64,000 bases of DNA from Nocardia cyriacigeorgica (GTDB lineage Bacteria > Actinomycetota > Actinomycetes > Mycobacteriales > Mycobacteriaceae), in the NCBI RefSeq assembly GCF_005863245.1, contig NZ_VBUT01000007.1, positions 62,001-126,000 on the forward strand, in the 5' to 3' direction. Of this stretch, positions 50,997 through 60,114 are shown one piece after another (the first letter of the stretch is position 1; every line of letters starts with the position of its first letter). Made by a program: the position numbers and the translations under genes. The notes under the pieces were generated by a model. The model searched no databases. It was not told the DNA's origin and worked only from the letters and a program-made list of their open reading frames with translations.

Positions 50997-51212
50997 TCAG
51001 GAGATGACGGCGATCAGATCGCCCTGCTGCAGGACCTGGCCCGGGGTGACCGCGATCGAGGTGACCTCGCCGCCGACCTCGGTGATCACCGGAATCTCCA
51101 TCTTCATCGATTCGAGCAGCACCAGAGTCTGGTCATGGGTCACCCGGTCACCGATCGCGACCTCCACCGTCAGCACGGTCGAGACCATCTCCGCACGCAC
51201 TTCCTCAGCCAT
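50997..51212 (-). CDS. Small biotinyl/lipoyl attachment protein (TB7.3-like)
   Basis: 71 residues, a free-standing biotinyl domain with the ESMKME modification motif (Lys about 37). It resembles biotinylated protein TB7.3 (Rv3221c). No carboxylase is adjacent, so its partner is elsewhere. ATG 51212 starts at the domain. Confidence 0.93.
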   Translation of the reverse strand: MAEEVRAEMVSTVLTVEVAIGDRVTHDQTLVLLESMKMEIPVITEVGGEVTSIAVTPGQVLQQGDLIAVIS

Positions 51213-51315
51213 GACACCCCGTTCGCCTCTGTTGTATGGGTCACCGCCGTGGGCGGTGAGGTCCCGCTGACGATATAGCCAATCACACTCCCGGCCACCG
51301 CCTTCGCCGAGGAAT

Positions 51316-51445
51316 CCCCCGGCTGCCGTCGCGGGGGTGTGCGGTAGATTGGCACGGGCCCCGCACCGGCGGGGAGGATTCGTCTTTCCCCGTGCACGCG
51401 GGGGGACTATCCCAATTATCGACGAGTTCCCCGCGCAGGCGGGGG
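51316..51445. repeat. Four CCCCG...CGGGG hairpins (CRISPR-repeat-like) before the bL37 gene
   Basis: Short palindromic units begin at 51316, 51359, 51388 and 51429. The last (GTTCCCCGCGCAGGCGGGG then GTGATCC) looks much like a type I-E CRISPR repeat. Unit spacing (43, 29, 41) is irregular and far too short for a CRISPR array, and no cas gene is present. Confidence 0.5.
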
Positions 51446-51462
51446 TGATCCGGGAGCTACCG

Positions 51463-51537
51463 ATGGGTAAACGTGGCCGTAAGAAGCGCAGCCGCAAGGG
51501 CAACGCCGCCAACCATGGCAAGCGTCCGAACGCCTGA
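51463..51537 (+). CDS. 24-residue ribosomal protein bL37-like
   Basis: Product MGKRGRKKRSRKGNAANHGK plus RPNA: an extremely basic peptide that closely resembles the small actinobacterial large-subunit ribosomal protein bL37 found in mycobacterial ribosome structures. ATG 51463 has GGGAG 6 nt upstream and the gene is followed by a strong terminator. It is easily missed because of its length. The identity is from remembered sequence, not a search. Confidence 0.85.
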   Translation: MGKRGRKKRSRKGNAANHGKRPNA

Positions 51538-51566
51538 CGCGCGTTCGCTCGGTCTTCGACCGAAAC

Positions 51567-51618
51567 ACGAGCGGCACGTCACTTCCTGACGGAAGGACGT
51601 GCCGCTCGTTCGTTTTCC
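51567..51618. terminator. Terminator between bL37-like gene and rshA
   Basis: A 14-bp stem (51567-51580 with 51596-51609), extended by an inner CTTCC/GGAAG, is followed by TCGTTTTCC. It lies between converging genes and can serve both. Confidence 0.85.
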
Positions 51619-51633
51619 GGGTACCGGACCCGC

Positions 51634-51933
51634 TCAGGACTCAGCCGACTCGATGCGGGTGGACTCCTGCCGCATCGTCACCGACCGGCGGATCTCCACG
51701 GTCAACCGCTCGCGCAGCGAATCCGGCGCGCGGTCGCCACCGCATTTGCGGCTGAGCAGGCCCTTGAGCTTCTCCTCGATGCCGTAGGCCTCGATGCACG
51801 GCGCGCAGTGATCCATATGGTGCTGTAGCCGCGCACGGGTCGAGTCGTCGCATTCACCGTCGAGCATCAGCCACACATCGGCGAGTACCGCCGTGCAGTC
51901 GAGCTCCATGTCGGGATCGTGCTCGGCGCTCAC
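51634..51933 (-). CDS. rshA: Anti-sigma factor RshA
   Basis: 99-residue zinc-binding anti-sigma factor. HMDHCAPC (His39, Cys43, Cys46) is the HxxxCxxC redox switch: oxidation releases SigH. It overlaps the sigH stop by ATGA, giving matched amounts. As in Rv3221A. Confidence 0.93.
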   Translation of the reverse strand: MSAEHDPDMELDCTAVLADVWLMLDGECDDSTRARLQHHMDHCAPCIEAYGIEEKLKGLLSRKCGGDRAPDSLRERLTVEIRRSVTMRQESTRIESAES

Positions 51934-52697
51934 TGCTTGACCTCCTGGCGCACCGTGTCCGCGGTGGACGCGGACGTGTCGTCTGACGTGCCCCCGGCGC
52001 GGTTGAATCCACGTTCGCGCGCCACGTCGGCGAGCAAACCCTTCAATTGCTTACGGCCGCGATGCAGCCGGGACATCACCGTACCGATAGGAGTGCCCAT
52101 GATGTCGGCGATCTCCTTGTACGGGAAGCCTTCGACGTCGGCGTAGTACACCGCCATCCGGAATTCCTCCGGCAGCTCCTGCAACGCGGCCTTGATGTCG
52201 TCGTCGGGCAGCGCGTCCAGCGCCTCCACCTCGGCCGAGCGCAGACCGGTCGAGGTGTGCTCGGCGGTCGCGGCCAGCTGCCAGTCGGTGATCTCGTCGG
52301 TCGGGTACTGCGCGGGCTGACGCTGCTTCTTGCGATAGGAGTTGATGTAGGTGTTGGTCAGGATCCGGTACAGCCAGGCACGCAGGTTGGTGCCCTCTTT
52401 GAAGGACTTGAAGCCCTGATACGCCTTGACGTAGGTCTCCTGCACCAGGTCCTCGGCGTCGGCCGGGTTCCTGGTCATCCGCAGCGCGGCGCCGTAGAGC
52501 TGGTCGAGCAGCGGGAGCGCGTCGCGCTCGAACCGCTGAGCCAGCGCGGTCGGATCCTCCGCCACGTCTTCGTCGCTCGTCACAGGTGTCCCTTCGATCG
52601 GCGTCCCCGCCAAATCTACCGGCACCACTGTTTCCGCCGGGAACCGAGCTTGCGGGACCTCGGTCCACACCGGGCGTTCTTCGACCAGAACGGGCAA
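51930..52697 (-). CDS. sigH: ECF sigma factor SigH
   Basis: 255 residues. Sigma region 2 ([24 protein letters not shown], split here at 20: [38 protein letters not shown]) and region 4 ([39 protein letters not shown]). Controls oxidative and heat stress (thioredoxin system). TTG 52697 is chosen because AAGGAGGAG lies just upstream; the N-terminal 70 residues are poorly conserved, and GTG 52583 is an alternative. A SigH-type promoter precedes it. Confidence 0.93.
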   Translation of the reverse strand: MPVLVEERPVWTEVPQARFPAETVVPVDLAGTPIEGTPVTSDEDVAEDPTALAQRFERDALPLLDQLYGAALRMTRNPADAEDLVQETYVKAYQGFKSFKEGTNLRAWLYRILTNTYINSYRKKQRQPAQYPTDEITDWQLAATAEHTSTGLRSAEVEALDALPDDDIKAALQELPEEFRMAVYYADVEGFPYKEIADIMGTPIGTVMSRLHRGRKQLKGLLADVARERGFNRAGGTSDDTSASTADTVRQEVKQ

Positions 52698-52793
52698 AGC
52701 TCCTCCTTCATGAACTGCGCCGGACCAGCGCGGCGGCGGAATGCGAGCCGTCACGCACTCCACCGGAATCACGCGCGAGCGCTGTACCGATGC

Positions 52794-52819
52794 AACAGAG
52801 GAACCACCGGCCGTGTTCC
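52794..52819 (-). promoter_or_regulatory. SigH-type promoter of sigH-rshA
   Basis: GGAACA (minus strand, 52819-52814) and GTT (52796-52794) are 17 nt apart, the GGAA(T/C)-n17-GTT pattern used by SigH. It lies about 95 nt before the chosen start, which implies autoregulation. Confidence 0.65.
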
Positions 52820-52939
52820 CGCACCCGTGTCGACCGGTCGCCGGTGGCGTCGAATCCGGTAGGTGCGCCCATTCGAGGCCGGCGGGTGCCGGGAGGGGAC
52901 GTGTATGCGGCGGCGGTGAAATCGGCTCGACAGGCGCCT

Positions 52940-52945
52940 TAGGGT
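52940..52945 (+). promoter_or_regulatory. -10 element of a leaderless ybaK gene
   Basis: TAGGGT ends 7 nt before the ATG at 52953. Confidence 0.4.
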
Positions 52946-52952
52946 GACCGGT

Positions 52953-53447
52953 ATGGCACGAGCCTCAACCCCCGCCATCCGCACCCTGGTGCAGGCCGCG
53001 GTCGAGCACCGGGTGCACACCTACACTCACGACCCGCGCACCGACTCCTACGGCACCGAGGCGGTCGACGCGCTCGCGGCCGAGCTCGGCCTGGATCCCG
53101 GGCAGATCTTCAAGACCCTGGTGCTGGAACTGTCCACCGGGTCGCTGGCGGTTGCGGTGCTTCCGGTGCCGCGGAGCCTGTCGCTGAAGGCGGCCGCCGC
53201 CGCACTAGGCGCACCCAAAGCGGCTATGGCCGACCGGGCGAAGGCCGAGCGCAGCACCGGCTATGTGCTGGGCGGAATCTCACCGCTGGGCCAGCGCAAG
53301 GCGTTGCCGACCGTGGTGGACGCCTCGGCGAACCGCTGGGAACACATTCTGTGCAGTGCCGGCCGGCGTGGACTCGAGATCGAACTGGCACCGGCCGACC
53401 TGGCCCGATTGACCGGAGCGGTCATCGCGCCGGTCACCGCAGGCTGA
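52953..53447 (+). CDS. ybaK: YbaK/EbsC-type aminoacyl-tRNA deacylase
   Basis: 164 residues. Editing-domain motifs: FKTLVLE-type [46 protein letters not shown]. It hydrolyses Cys-tRNA(Pro) formed by ProRS. The M. tuberculosis counterpart is split (Rv3224A/B) but the gene here is intact. GTG 52944 is an alternative start. Confidence 0.93.
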   Translation: MARASTPAIRTLVQAAVEHRVHTYTHDPRTDSYGTEAVDALAAELGLDPGQIFKTLVLELSTGSLAVAVLPVPRSLSLKAAAAALGAPKAAMADRAKAERSTGYVLGGISPLGQRKALPTVVDASANRWEHILCSAGRRGLEIELAPADLARLTGAVIAPVTAG

Positions 53448-53488
53448 AGCCGGTGGCCGCAGGCTGGAGCCGACGGCCGCGAGCTGAA
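53439..53488. repeat. 20-bp tandem repeat at the ybaK stop codon
   Basis: Two units GCAGGCTGAAGCCGGTGGCC and GCAGGCTGGAGCCGACGGCC (53439, 53459) and a half unit follow directly. The first unit contains the ybaK stop TGA; in the second it reads TGG. Confidence 0.75.
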
Positions 53489-53600
53489 ATTCGGTGTCGC
53501 CGCGAAGGAAACACTGTGGCGCCACGCCGGTAAACCTCGCCTCGGGCGGTTCGGTGTGCGTCAATTGAAGCGCCAAGTTTCCGACCGATCCGAGGATGTG

Positions 53601-53909
53601 ATGCGAATGTCTCCGCGCCAACGTCTGCGCACCACGATCGTCGCCCTGTCCGGGGCGTTGATCCTGGCCGCGGGCCCCGCGGTGCTGTCGGCCCCGGCCG
53701 CGGTCGCCGCGCCGCAGGGCGGCCAGCCCACCTACCCGTTCGACGGCGGGGAAGACGGCGGCACCGCCCACGAGCCGAAGAAGGACGAGCGCGCCCAGCG
53801 GGCCGAGGAATTCGGCGGCGGGCTCGCCAGCGAGGTCATCGACCTGGCCGCGAACATCCTCAAATGCGGTTTGAACGTCGTGACGCCGACGGTGGGTTGC
53901 TCGATCTGA
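53601..53909 (+). CDS. Small secreted protein (hypothetical)
   Basis: 102 residues. Signal peptide with basic start and hydrophobic core (TTIVALSGALILAAGPAVL) and an AVAA-P cleavage region near 37. The mature part is polar (GGEDGGTAHEPKKDERAQ) with two cysteines near the end (ILKCGLNVV, VGCSI) that may pair. ATG 53601 has GAGG upstream; ATG 53607 is an alternative. No family recognised. Confidence 0.65.
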   Translation: MRMSPRQRLRTTIVALSGALILAAGPAVLSAPAAVAAPQGGQPTYPFDGGEDGGTAHEPKKDERAQRAEEFGGGLASEVIDLAANILKCGLNVVTPTVGCSI

Positions 53910-54056
53910 GACGCGTGTGCAGTGTGTGACGGGCCGGGTCGTCCGGATACCGGATAGCCCGGTCCCGTCACTGTGTCCTGTCGCGGCCCGCTGCCGCGGA
54001 CCCGCGGAGCCGCACCCGGCGCACAGGCGGGCGCATGGGTGGTGCGAGCGCCCGGA

Positions 54057-54857
54057 TCACAGCAGGCTGATCTGCTCCGACTTCTCCTTGTCGTCGGCCG
54101 GTTCCAGCAGTTCCGGGCCGTTGTTGCGCACGCTGTTGACCAGTGGCGACACCGGCCGCGCGGTGATACCGGCGACCAGCTCCGGCGCCGGTGGTTCCAG
54201 CAGTTCTGCGGGCGCGGGATGATCCGGGTCCAGCCAGGCGTCCCAATGCTCACGCGGCATCGGCAATGGCATCCGATCGTGGATGCGGGTGAGATCGCCG
54301 ATGGCGTCGGTGGTCAGGATCGTGCATGAGAGCAGCGGCTCGGATTCTGGCTGGGTCTTATCGCGCCACACCGACCACAGGCCCGCCATGTACAGCCGCG
54401 AACCATCCGCGTTCGACATGAAGTACGGGTGTTTGACCACCTTGCTCTTGGCGCCGGACGGATCCGGCTGCACCAGCCACTCGTACCAGCCGTCCATCGG
54501 CACCAGGCACCGGCGGTATTTCACCGCGTCCCGGAACGACGGTGTGGTGGCGGCCTTGTCGGCGCGCGCGTTGAACAGCGGTTTGCCCTTCACCGGCACG
54601 CCCGGTTCGGCCGCCTTGGTCCAATGCGGGATGAGACCCCAGCGCATGCGGCGGATCCGCAGGCGCGGGTCGTCGTCGGGGTGGTCGTGGTCGTGGCGTT
54701 CGACCACGGTGAGCACCTGCGTCGTCGGGGCGACGTTGTAGTTCGCGCCGCCGCGATCGGAGTTCTCCGGCCCGGTCTCCTCGCCGGTTTCATCGATCGC
54801 GTCGAGCTCGACCGCGAGCCGGCCGGGGTTGGTCGTCGTCGCATAGCGTCCGCACAT
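54057..54857 (-). CDS. SRAP/HMCES-family abasic-site protein
   Basis: 266 residues starting MCGRYA: Cys2 becomes the catalytic residue that crosslinks to abasic sites in single-stranded DNA. NYNVAPTTQVLTV, FNARADKAATTPSFRDA, VPMDGWYEW and HDRMPLPM complete the SRAP signature. ATG 54857 is certain because Cys2 must follow it. Matches Rv3226c in position. Confidence 0.95.
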   Translation of the reverse strand: MCGRYATTTNPGRLAVELDAIDETGEETGPENSDRGGANYNVAPTTQVLTVVERHDHDHPDDDPRLRIRRMRWGLIPHWTKAAEPGVPVKGKPLFNARADKAATTPSFRDAVKYRRCLVPMDGWYEWLVQPDPSGAKSKVVKHPYFMSNADGSRLYMAGLWSVWRDKTQPESEPLLSCTILTTDAIGDLTRIHDRMPLPMPREHWDAWLDPDHPAPAELLEPPAPELVAGITARPVSPLVNSVRNNGPELLEPADDKEKSEQISLL

Positions 54858-55002
54858 ATCCCGATAGTGCCACCGGGCACCGACATCGACAGCCGACTTC
54901 GTGCCGCACCGCGGATTCACGCCCCGGCGGGCCGCCCGGAATCCCGCGCCGACCTGGGGATCACTGCTAGCGTGAGCGGAATCTGACGAAGAGGAGAGAT
55001 CC

Positions 55003-55560
55003 ATGCTTCGATCCAGTTTCTTCCGCATCGGGATTGGCAGATTCTGCGCGGCCGTCGCGCTCGGCGTCCTCACCGCCACCGCAGTGCCCGCTGTCGCCGC
55101 CGCACAGGATCCGCGACCACCGGTCGACCTGAACACCTCGGTGGCGGGTTCCACCATCGACTACACCATCGACAACATCCCCAACCGGCGCGATACGTTC
55201 CCGGTCATCCGTGGCGAATGCACCACCGCGGTGGTGAACGTCCTCGTCGCCGCGCCGATCCTCGCGCCCGCCGCCATCGACACCCTCAGCGGACGTGAGC
55301 CGGATGTGTTCGCGCTGTTGCAGCGCCTGATCGCCGAGGGCGCGCTCGCGGCGGGACCGCGGATCCAGTTCGCTTCCGCGACCGGGCAGATCAGCGGATC
55401 GTTCACCGATATCCCGCGTGGGGTCTATGTGGTGGGCACGACCTGCAATATCGACCCGATCAGTGGCGAATTCGATCCGAATCTGTTCGATTTCTCGCCC
55501 GCCGTGGTCGTCGACCTACGCTCGGGCTCAACTGCTCCGGCGCCCGCTCCCGTTCCCTGA
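55003..55560 (+). CDS. Secreted protein of unknown function
   Basis: 185 residues with a signal peptide (AAVALGVLTATAVPAVAAAQ, cleavage about 33-34). The mature part has two cysteines (GECTTAVV, TTCNIDP) and ends in a Pro/Ala tail (STAPAPAPVP). RBS GAGGAGAG lies upstream. Divergent from the SRAP gene. No family recognised. Confidence 0.7.
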   Translation: MLRSSFFRIGIGRFCAAVALGVLTATAVPAVAAAQDPRPPVDLNTSVAGSTIDYTIDNIPNRRDTFPVIRGECTTAVVNVLVAAPILAPAAIDTLSGREPDVFALLQRLIAEGALAAGPRIQFASATGQISGSFTDIPRGVYVVGTTCNIDPISGEFDPNLFDFSPAVVVDLRSGSTAPAPAPVP

Positions 55561-55700
55561 ACGCTCGAACCCTGCTGTGACGAACGGGTTCCCACCGAGG
55601 GAATGCTCGCCGATGCCGGGATCGAGGCGCGGAAGGCGCGCATACTGACGGGGATGACGCCGGAGAGGGCCGAATCGATCGGCCCGAACTGGTGACACCC

Positions 55701-55727
55701 TGAGAGTAATGCCATAACATTCTCTCA
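55701..55727. promoter_or_regulatory. Inverted repeat upstream of the aldehyde dehydrogenase gene
   Basis: TGAGAGTAATG and CATTCTCTCA flank a 6-nt centre; arms are complementary apart from one base. It is 106 nt before the gene and resembles a TetR-type operator. No TetR gene is adjacent. Confidence 0.45.
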
Positions 55728-55832
55728 ACGAGTCGGAGGGTTTCCTCCGGCCCGCTCGGCATGCGCCCGACAAGCCACGCCACCACCCAGCGCCCAGGCG
55801 GACCGTCCGGGCGCCCGGCACGAGGAGCCCCT

Positions 55833-57335
55833 GTGACAACGACCGACGCCGCCCCCGCGGAAAAGGTGCTCACCTCGGTCGATCCCGCCTCCGGCGCGAC
55901 CCTGGCCACCTACCCCATCGCCGACGACGACGCCGTCCGCGCCGCCGTCGCCACCGCCCGCAAGGCCGCCGAGACCTGGGCCGCACTCGATTTCGACGAG
56001 CGCCGTAAAGCGCTGCTGCGCTGGTCGAGCCGGCTGGTCGCCGATTCCGACGAGTTCTGCGCGCTGATCCACGCTGAGAACGGCAAACCGCTCGACGACG
56101 CCTTCCTCGAACTCATGCTCGCCCTCGAGCACATCGCCTGGGCGGCCAAGCACGCCAAGAAGGTGCTCGCGCCCAAGAAGATCTCCCCCGGCGCGCTGAT
56201 GTCGAACTTCTCGGCCCGGCTCGAGCAGCGCCCGCTGGGCGTGGTCGGTGTGATCGGCCCGTGGAACTATCCCGTCTACACCCCCAACGGTTCCATCGCC
56301 TACGCGCTCGCCGCGGGCAACACCGTGGTGTTCAAGCCGAGCGAGTACTCCACCGGCATCGGCAATTTCCTCGCCGAAGCGTTCACCAAGGCCAACCCGG
56401 ACCTGCCCGAGGGCGTGTTCAGCACGATCAACGGCTACGGCGCGACCGGCGCGGCGCTGGTGCGGGCGGGTGTGGACAAGATCGCGTTCACCGGCTCGCC
56501 CGGCACCGGCCGCAAGATCATGGCCGCAGCCGCCGAGTCGCTCACCCCGGTGCTGCTGGAATGCGGCGGTAAAGACGCGGTGATTGTGGCGCCGGACGCA
56601 AATGTGAAAGCCGCGGCCGACGCGGTGGCCTGGGGCGCTACCTCCAACAGCGGCCAGACCTGCGCGGGTGTCGAGCGGGTATATGTGCATCGGTCGATTC
56701 GCGACGAATTCGTCGCCGAAGTGCGCCGCATCCTCGCCGAGGTCAAGCCCGGCGCCGAGGCCGGCGCCAACTATGGGCCGATGACGATGCCCAGCCAGGT
56801 CGACATCGTGCGCCGCCACATCGACGACGCCATCGCCAAGGGTGCGACCGCCGTGGTCGGCGGCCCGGAATCGGTCAAGGCGCCGTTCATCGAGCCGGTC
56901 GTGCTGCTCGACGCTCCCGAGGATTCGGCTGCGGTCAAGGAGGAGACCTTCGGACCCACCATGACCATCCGCACCGTCGACAGCGTCGACGAGGCGATCG
57001 CCCTGGCCAACGACTCCACCTACAGCCTCGGCTCGGCGGTGTACTCGCGCAAACAGGGCCTCGAGATCGCCCGCCGGCTGCGCGCCGGGGCCACCTCGGT
57101 GAACTCGGTGCTCGGCTTCGCCGCCATTCCTGGACTGCCCTTCGGCGGCAGCGGCGATTCCGGCATCGGGCGTATCCACGGCGAACAGGGCCTGCGCGAA
57201 TTCGTCAGCCCCCATTCGATCGCGATCCAGCGGTTCAGCATCCCCGGCATGGCCCTGCTCAGCTACTCCCGCACCCAGTCGACCATGAAACTTCTGCGTC
57301 GCCTGGTGCCGGTGTTGCACGGGAGACACACGTAA
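55833..57335 (+). CDS. NAD(P)-dependent aldehyde dehydrogenase
   Basis: 500 residues. [20 protein letters not shown] (cofactor fold), [24 protein letters not shown] (general-base Glu) and [12 protein letters not shown] (catalytic Cys) are the ALDH signatures. The C-terminus ends in a hydrophobic/basic stretch ([23 protein letters not shown]) that might associate with membrane, as in long-chain ALDHs. GTG 55833 has GAGGAG upstream. Substrate unknown. Confidence 0.92.
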   Translation: MTTTDAAPAEKVLTSVDPASGATLATYPIADDDAVRAAVATARKAAETWAALDFDERRKALLRWSSRLVADSDEFCALIHAENGKPLDDAFLELMLALEHIAWAAKHAKKVLAPKKISPGALMSNFSARLEQRPLGVVGVIGPWNYPVYTPNGSIAYALAAGNTVVFKPSEYSTGIGNFLAEAFTKANPDLPEGVFSTINGYGATGAALVRAGVDKIAFTGSPGTGRKIMAAAAESLTPVLLECGGKDAVIVAPDANVKAAADAVAWGATSNSGQTCAGVERVYVHRSIRDEFVAEVRRILAEVKPGAEAGANYGPMTMPSQVDIVRRHIDDAIAKGATAVVGGPESVKAPFIEPVVLLDAPEDSAAVKEETFGPTMTIRTVDSVDEAIALANDSTYSLGSAVYSRKQGLEIARRLRAGATSVNSVLGFAAIPGLPFGGSGDSGIGRIHGEQGLREFVSPHSIAIQRFSIPGMALLSYSRTQSTMKLLRRLVPVLHGRHT

Positions 57336-57396
57336 CAGATCGGGCGGATTCCACGCCGCCCGTGTATCCGCGCCGCACATAAGCGAAGATGGACTG

Positions 57397-58683
57397 GTGA
57401 ATTTCTGGCCAGCGCCCCATGTCGACGCCCCCGTGCACGCGACCGTGACCCTGCCCGGATCGAAATCGATCACCAACAGAGCATTGATCCTGGCCGCCCT
57501 CGCCGAGGGGCCGTCGACGATCACCGGTGCGCTGCGCAGCCGCGACACCAACCTGATGATCGACGCACTGCGGGCCCTCGGCGTCCGCATCGACGGCGAC
57601 GCCGAAACCCTCACCGTCACGCCGGGCGAGCTGCGTGGCGGTGCCGTCGACTGCGGGCTGGCGGGCACGGTGATGCGGTTCCTGCCGCCGCTGGCCACCC
57701 TCGCCACCGGTGCGGTGGCCTTCGACGGGGACGCGCAGGCCAGGGTCCGGCCGCTGCGCACCATCCTGGACGCGCTGCGCGGGCTCGGCGCGCGGATCGA
57801 TGGCGACGCGCTGCCGTTCACCGTGCACGGCAGCGGATCGCTGCGCGGCGGCGCGGTCACCATCGACGCGTCGGGCTCCTCGCAGTTCGTTTCCGGCCTG
57901 CTGTTGTCGGCCGCGCGCTTCGAGGAGGGCATCACCGTCCATCACGACGGCAAGGCGCTGCCGTCGATGCCGCATATCGAGATGACGGTGGAGATGCTGC
58001 GCCGCGCCGACGTCGAGGTGGAGGCTCCCGCCGACAGTCGCAAGGCGCAGACCTGGACGGTGGCGCCGGGCGCTATCGCCGCCGTGGACTGGGATGTCGA
58101 ACCGGACCTGTCGAACGCGACGCCGTTCCTGGCCGCTGCGGCGGTCACCGGCGGCAGCGTCAGCATTCCGCACTGGCCGCGGCTGACCACCCAGCCCGGC
58201 GACGTCATCCGCGAGATCCTGGTGCGGATGGGCGCCGAGGCGCGCATCTTCGATGGTGTGCTGACCGTCAACGGGCCGGACCGGCTCGCGGGCATCGATA
58301 TCGACCTGCACGATGTCGGTGAGCTCACCCCCACCGTCGCCGCGCTGGCCGCCCTCGCCGATTCGCCGTCCTATCTGCGCGGCATCGCGCATCTGCGGGG
58401 GCACGAGACCGACCGGCTGGCCGCGCTGTCCACCGAGATCAACCGGCTCGGCGGCAATGTCACCGAAACCGAGGACGGGCTCGAGATCGTCCCCGCGCCG
58501 CTCACCGGCGGGCAGTGGCATTCCTACGCCGACCACCGGATGGCCACCGCGGGCGCCATTCTCGGTCTCACCGTGCCGGGGATCGAGATCGAAGACATCG
58601 GAACCACCGCGAAAACCCTGCCGAACTTCGTGGCGCTGTGGGAGCGGATGCTCGATCCCGCCGATCAGGGAGCGGTGCGCTGA
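57397..58683 (+). CDS. aroA: 3-phosphoshikimate 1-carboxyvinyltransferase (EPSP synthase)
   Basis: 428 residues. [20 protein letters not shown] is the class I PEP-binding start; [43 protein letters not shown] and [12 protein letters not shown] follow as in the family. Sixth step of the shikimate pathway: joins PEP to shikimate-3-phosphate. GTG start. It overlaps the next gene by four bases. Confidence 0.97.
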   Translation: MNFWPAPHVDAPVHATVTLPGSKSITNRALILAALAEGPSTITGALRSRDTNLMIDALRALGVRIDGDAETLTVTPGELRGGAVDCGLAGTVMRFLPPLATLATGAVAFDGDAQARVRPLRTILDALRGLGARIDGDALPFTVHGSGSLRGGAVTIDASGSSQFVSGLLLSAARFEEGITVHHDGKALPSMPHIEMTVEMLRRADVEVEAPADSRKAQTWTVAPGAIAAVDWDVEPDLSNATPFLAAAAVTGGSVSIPHWPRLTTQPGDVIREILVRMGAEARIFDGVLTVNGPDRLAGIDIDLHDVGELTPTVAALAALADSPSYLRGIAHLRGHETDRLAALSTEINRLGGNVTETEDGLEIVPAPLTGGQWHSYADHRMATAGAILGLTVPGIEIEDIGTTAKTLPNFVALWERMLDPADQGAVR

Positions 58684-59681
58684 GCCGGCGCGGCCGCTCC
58701 CTCGCCGGCTACGACGAATCCGATGTGCGGGTGCGTCCCGGCAAGAGCTCGCGTCCGCGCACCAAGACCCGCCCGCAGCACAACGATGCCGAAGCCGCCA
58801 TGGTGGTGTCGGTCGACCGTGGCCGCTGGGGTTGTGTGCTCGACGGCGATCCGGACCGTCTGATCGTCGCCATGCGGGCGCGCGAGCTCGGCCGCACGCC
58901 GATCGTCGTCGGCGATCAGGTCGACGTCGTCGGGGACCTGTCCGGTAAGCCCGACACCCTGGCCAGGATCGTGCGCGTCGCCGAGCGGCGAACGGTGTTG
59001 CGCCGCACCGCCGATGACACCGACCCCTTCGAACGGGTGGTGGTCGGCAATGCCGAACGCCTGTTCATCGTCGTCGCGCTGGCCGATCCGCCACCACGCA
59101 CCGGTTTCGTGGAACGTGCCATGGTCGCCGCGTATGCCGGTGGCCTGCAACCGATTCTGTGCCTGACCAAACACGATCTGGCCGCCGACTCCGAATTCGC
59201 CGCCCTCTTCGACGATCTCGAGCTCACCATCGTCTACGGCGGCATCGACGATCCCATCGAGCCGGTGCTCGAGCTGCTCACCGGCCACCTCACCGCCTTC
59301 ATCGGCCATTCCGGTGTCGGCAAATCCACCCTCGTCAACCGGCTGGTCCCCGATGCCGACCGTGCCGTCGGCGAGGTCTCCGGCGTCGGCAAAGGCAAAC
59401 ACACCTCCACCCAATCGGTCGCGCTGCCGCTACCGGGCGGCGGCTGGGTGATCGACACCCCCGGCGTGCGCTCCTTCGGCCTGGCTCACATCACCCCCGA
59501 CGACGTCATCGCCGCGTTCACCGACCTCGCCGACGCGATCGAAGACTGCCCGCGCGGCTGCACCCACCTGGGCCCACCCGCCGATCCGGAGTGCGCACTG
59601 GACCAACTGCCCGGCAAGGAACGCCGCGTGGCGGCGATTCGTCAGCTGCTGACGGCGTTGAATTCCAACGATCACTGGTAG
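58680..59681 (+). CDS. rsgA: Ribosome small-subunit GTPase RsgA with probable CTG start
   Basis: 333 residues. OB-fold N-terminal part, then circularly permuted GTPase: TKHDL (G4), GHSGVGKST (G1), GKGKHTST (G2), DTPGVRSFG (G3), and a zinc site with [11 protein letters not shown] and PEC. Assists 30S maturation. Homologs begin right at SRR...YDESDVR, and the only codon fitting there is CTG 58680, overlapping the aroA stop as CTGA with GGGAG 7 nt upstream. The first ATG (58801) would delete a conserved basic segment. Confidence 0.95.
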   Translation: MSRRGRSLAGYDESDVRVRPGKSSRPRTKTRPQHNDAEAAMVVSVDRGRWGCVLDGDPDRLIVAMRARELGRTPIVVGDQVDVVGDLSGKPDTLARIVRVAERRTVLRRTADDTDPFERVVVGNAERLFIVVALADPPPRTGFVERAMVAAYAGGLQPILCLTKHDLAADSEFAALFDDLELTIVYGGIDDPIEPVLELLTGHLTAFIGHSGVGKSTLVNRLVPDADRAVGEVSGVGKGKHTSTQSVALPLPGGGWVIDTPGVRSFGLAHITPDDVIAAFTDLADAIEDCPRGCTHLGPPADPECALDQLPGKERRVAAIRQLLTALNSNDHW

Positions 59682-59713
59682 TCGGGCGCAGGGCCGCCCA
59701 TCGCATCTGTGCC

Positions 59714-59741
59714 GGTGAGTGGGGTGATGGCCCCACTCACC
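59714..59741. terminator. Hairpin after rsgA
   Basis: An 11-bp perfect stem GGTGAGTGGGG / CCCCACTCACC with a 6-nt loop lies between converging genes; no T-tract. Confidence 0.6.
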
Positions 59742-59750
59742 AGCCGTCGG

Positions 59751-59990
59751 TCAGTGGCAGACCGGCTGCCACAGCGTGCCGCACCACATGCGGCTCAACG
59801 CCTCGGAAGAGCCGGCGGTGAGGAAGTCGGCCGAACCGCTGCTGACGATTCCGCTGCCGTCGATGTGCGCGGTCGTGGGCTCGGCCTCAGTGAGCCGCAG
59901 GCCCGCTTCGGCGTGCGCGGGGGCGATGGACATCAGCATCGCGCCACCCAGGAGGGCACCCGCGACGATGTGGCGATGGAGACGAGTCAT
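59751..59990 (-). CDS. Small secreted peptide (hypothetical)
   Basis: 79 residues: signal peptide (HRHIVAGALLGGAMLMSIAP, cleavage at AHA-E about 27) and a mature part of about 52 residues ending with two cysteines (RMWCGTLWQPVCH) that could form a loop. Its leader shares two conserved elements with the lipoprotein gene at 60115. No family recognised. Confidence 0.65.
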   Translation of the reverse strand: MTRLHRHIVAGALLGGAMLMSIAPAHAEAGLRLTEAEPTTAHIDGSGIVSSGSADFLTAGSSEALSRMWCGTLWQPVCH

Positions 59991-60013
59991 GTCAAACCTG
60001 TTCTTCTTCAGTG

Positions 60014-60081
60014 ACTTCCGGGCTCACGGAGTGCGCTCCCGGTTGAATAGTCGGCATCATGTGATGGCCCGTTACATAACG
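60014..60081 (-). promoter_or_regulatory. Twin leader element, copy 1
   Basis: CCGTTACATAACG (60069-60081, near-palindrome CGTTA-n2-TAACG) and ACTTCCGGGCTCACG (60014-60028) upstream of the secreted peptide gene. Both occur at the same distance from one another in copy 2 at 60913-60980. Confidence 0.55.
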
Positions 60082-60114
60082 AACCGCTATTTACGGAAGA
60101 CCCGGATTGCGGGG

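Noticed and set aside
51316-51445. True CRISPR array
   Set aside because: Repeat distances of 43, 29 and 41 bp leave no room for about 32-nt spacers, the units are not identical and no cas gene is seen.
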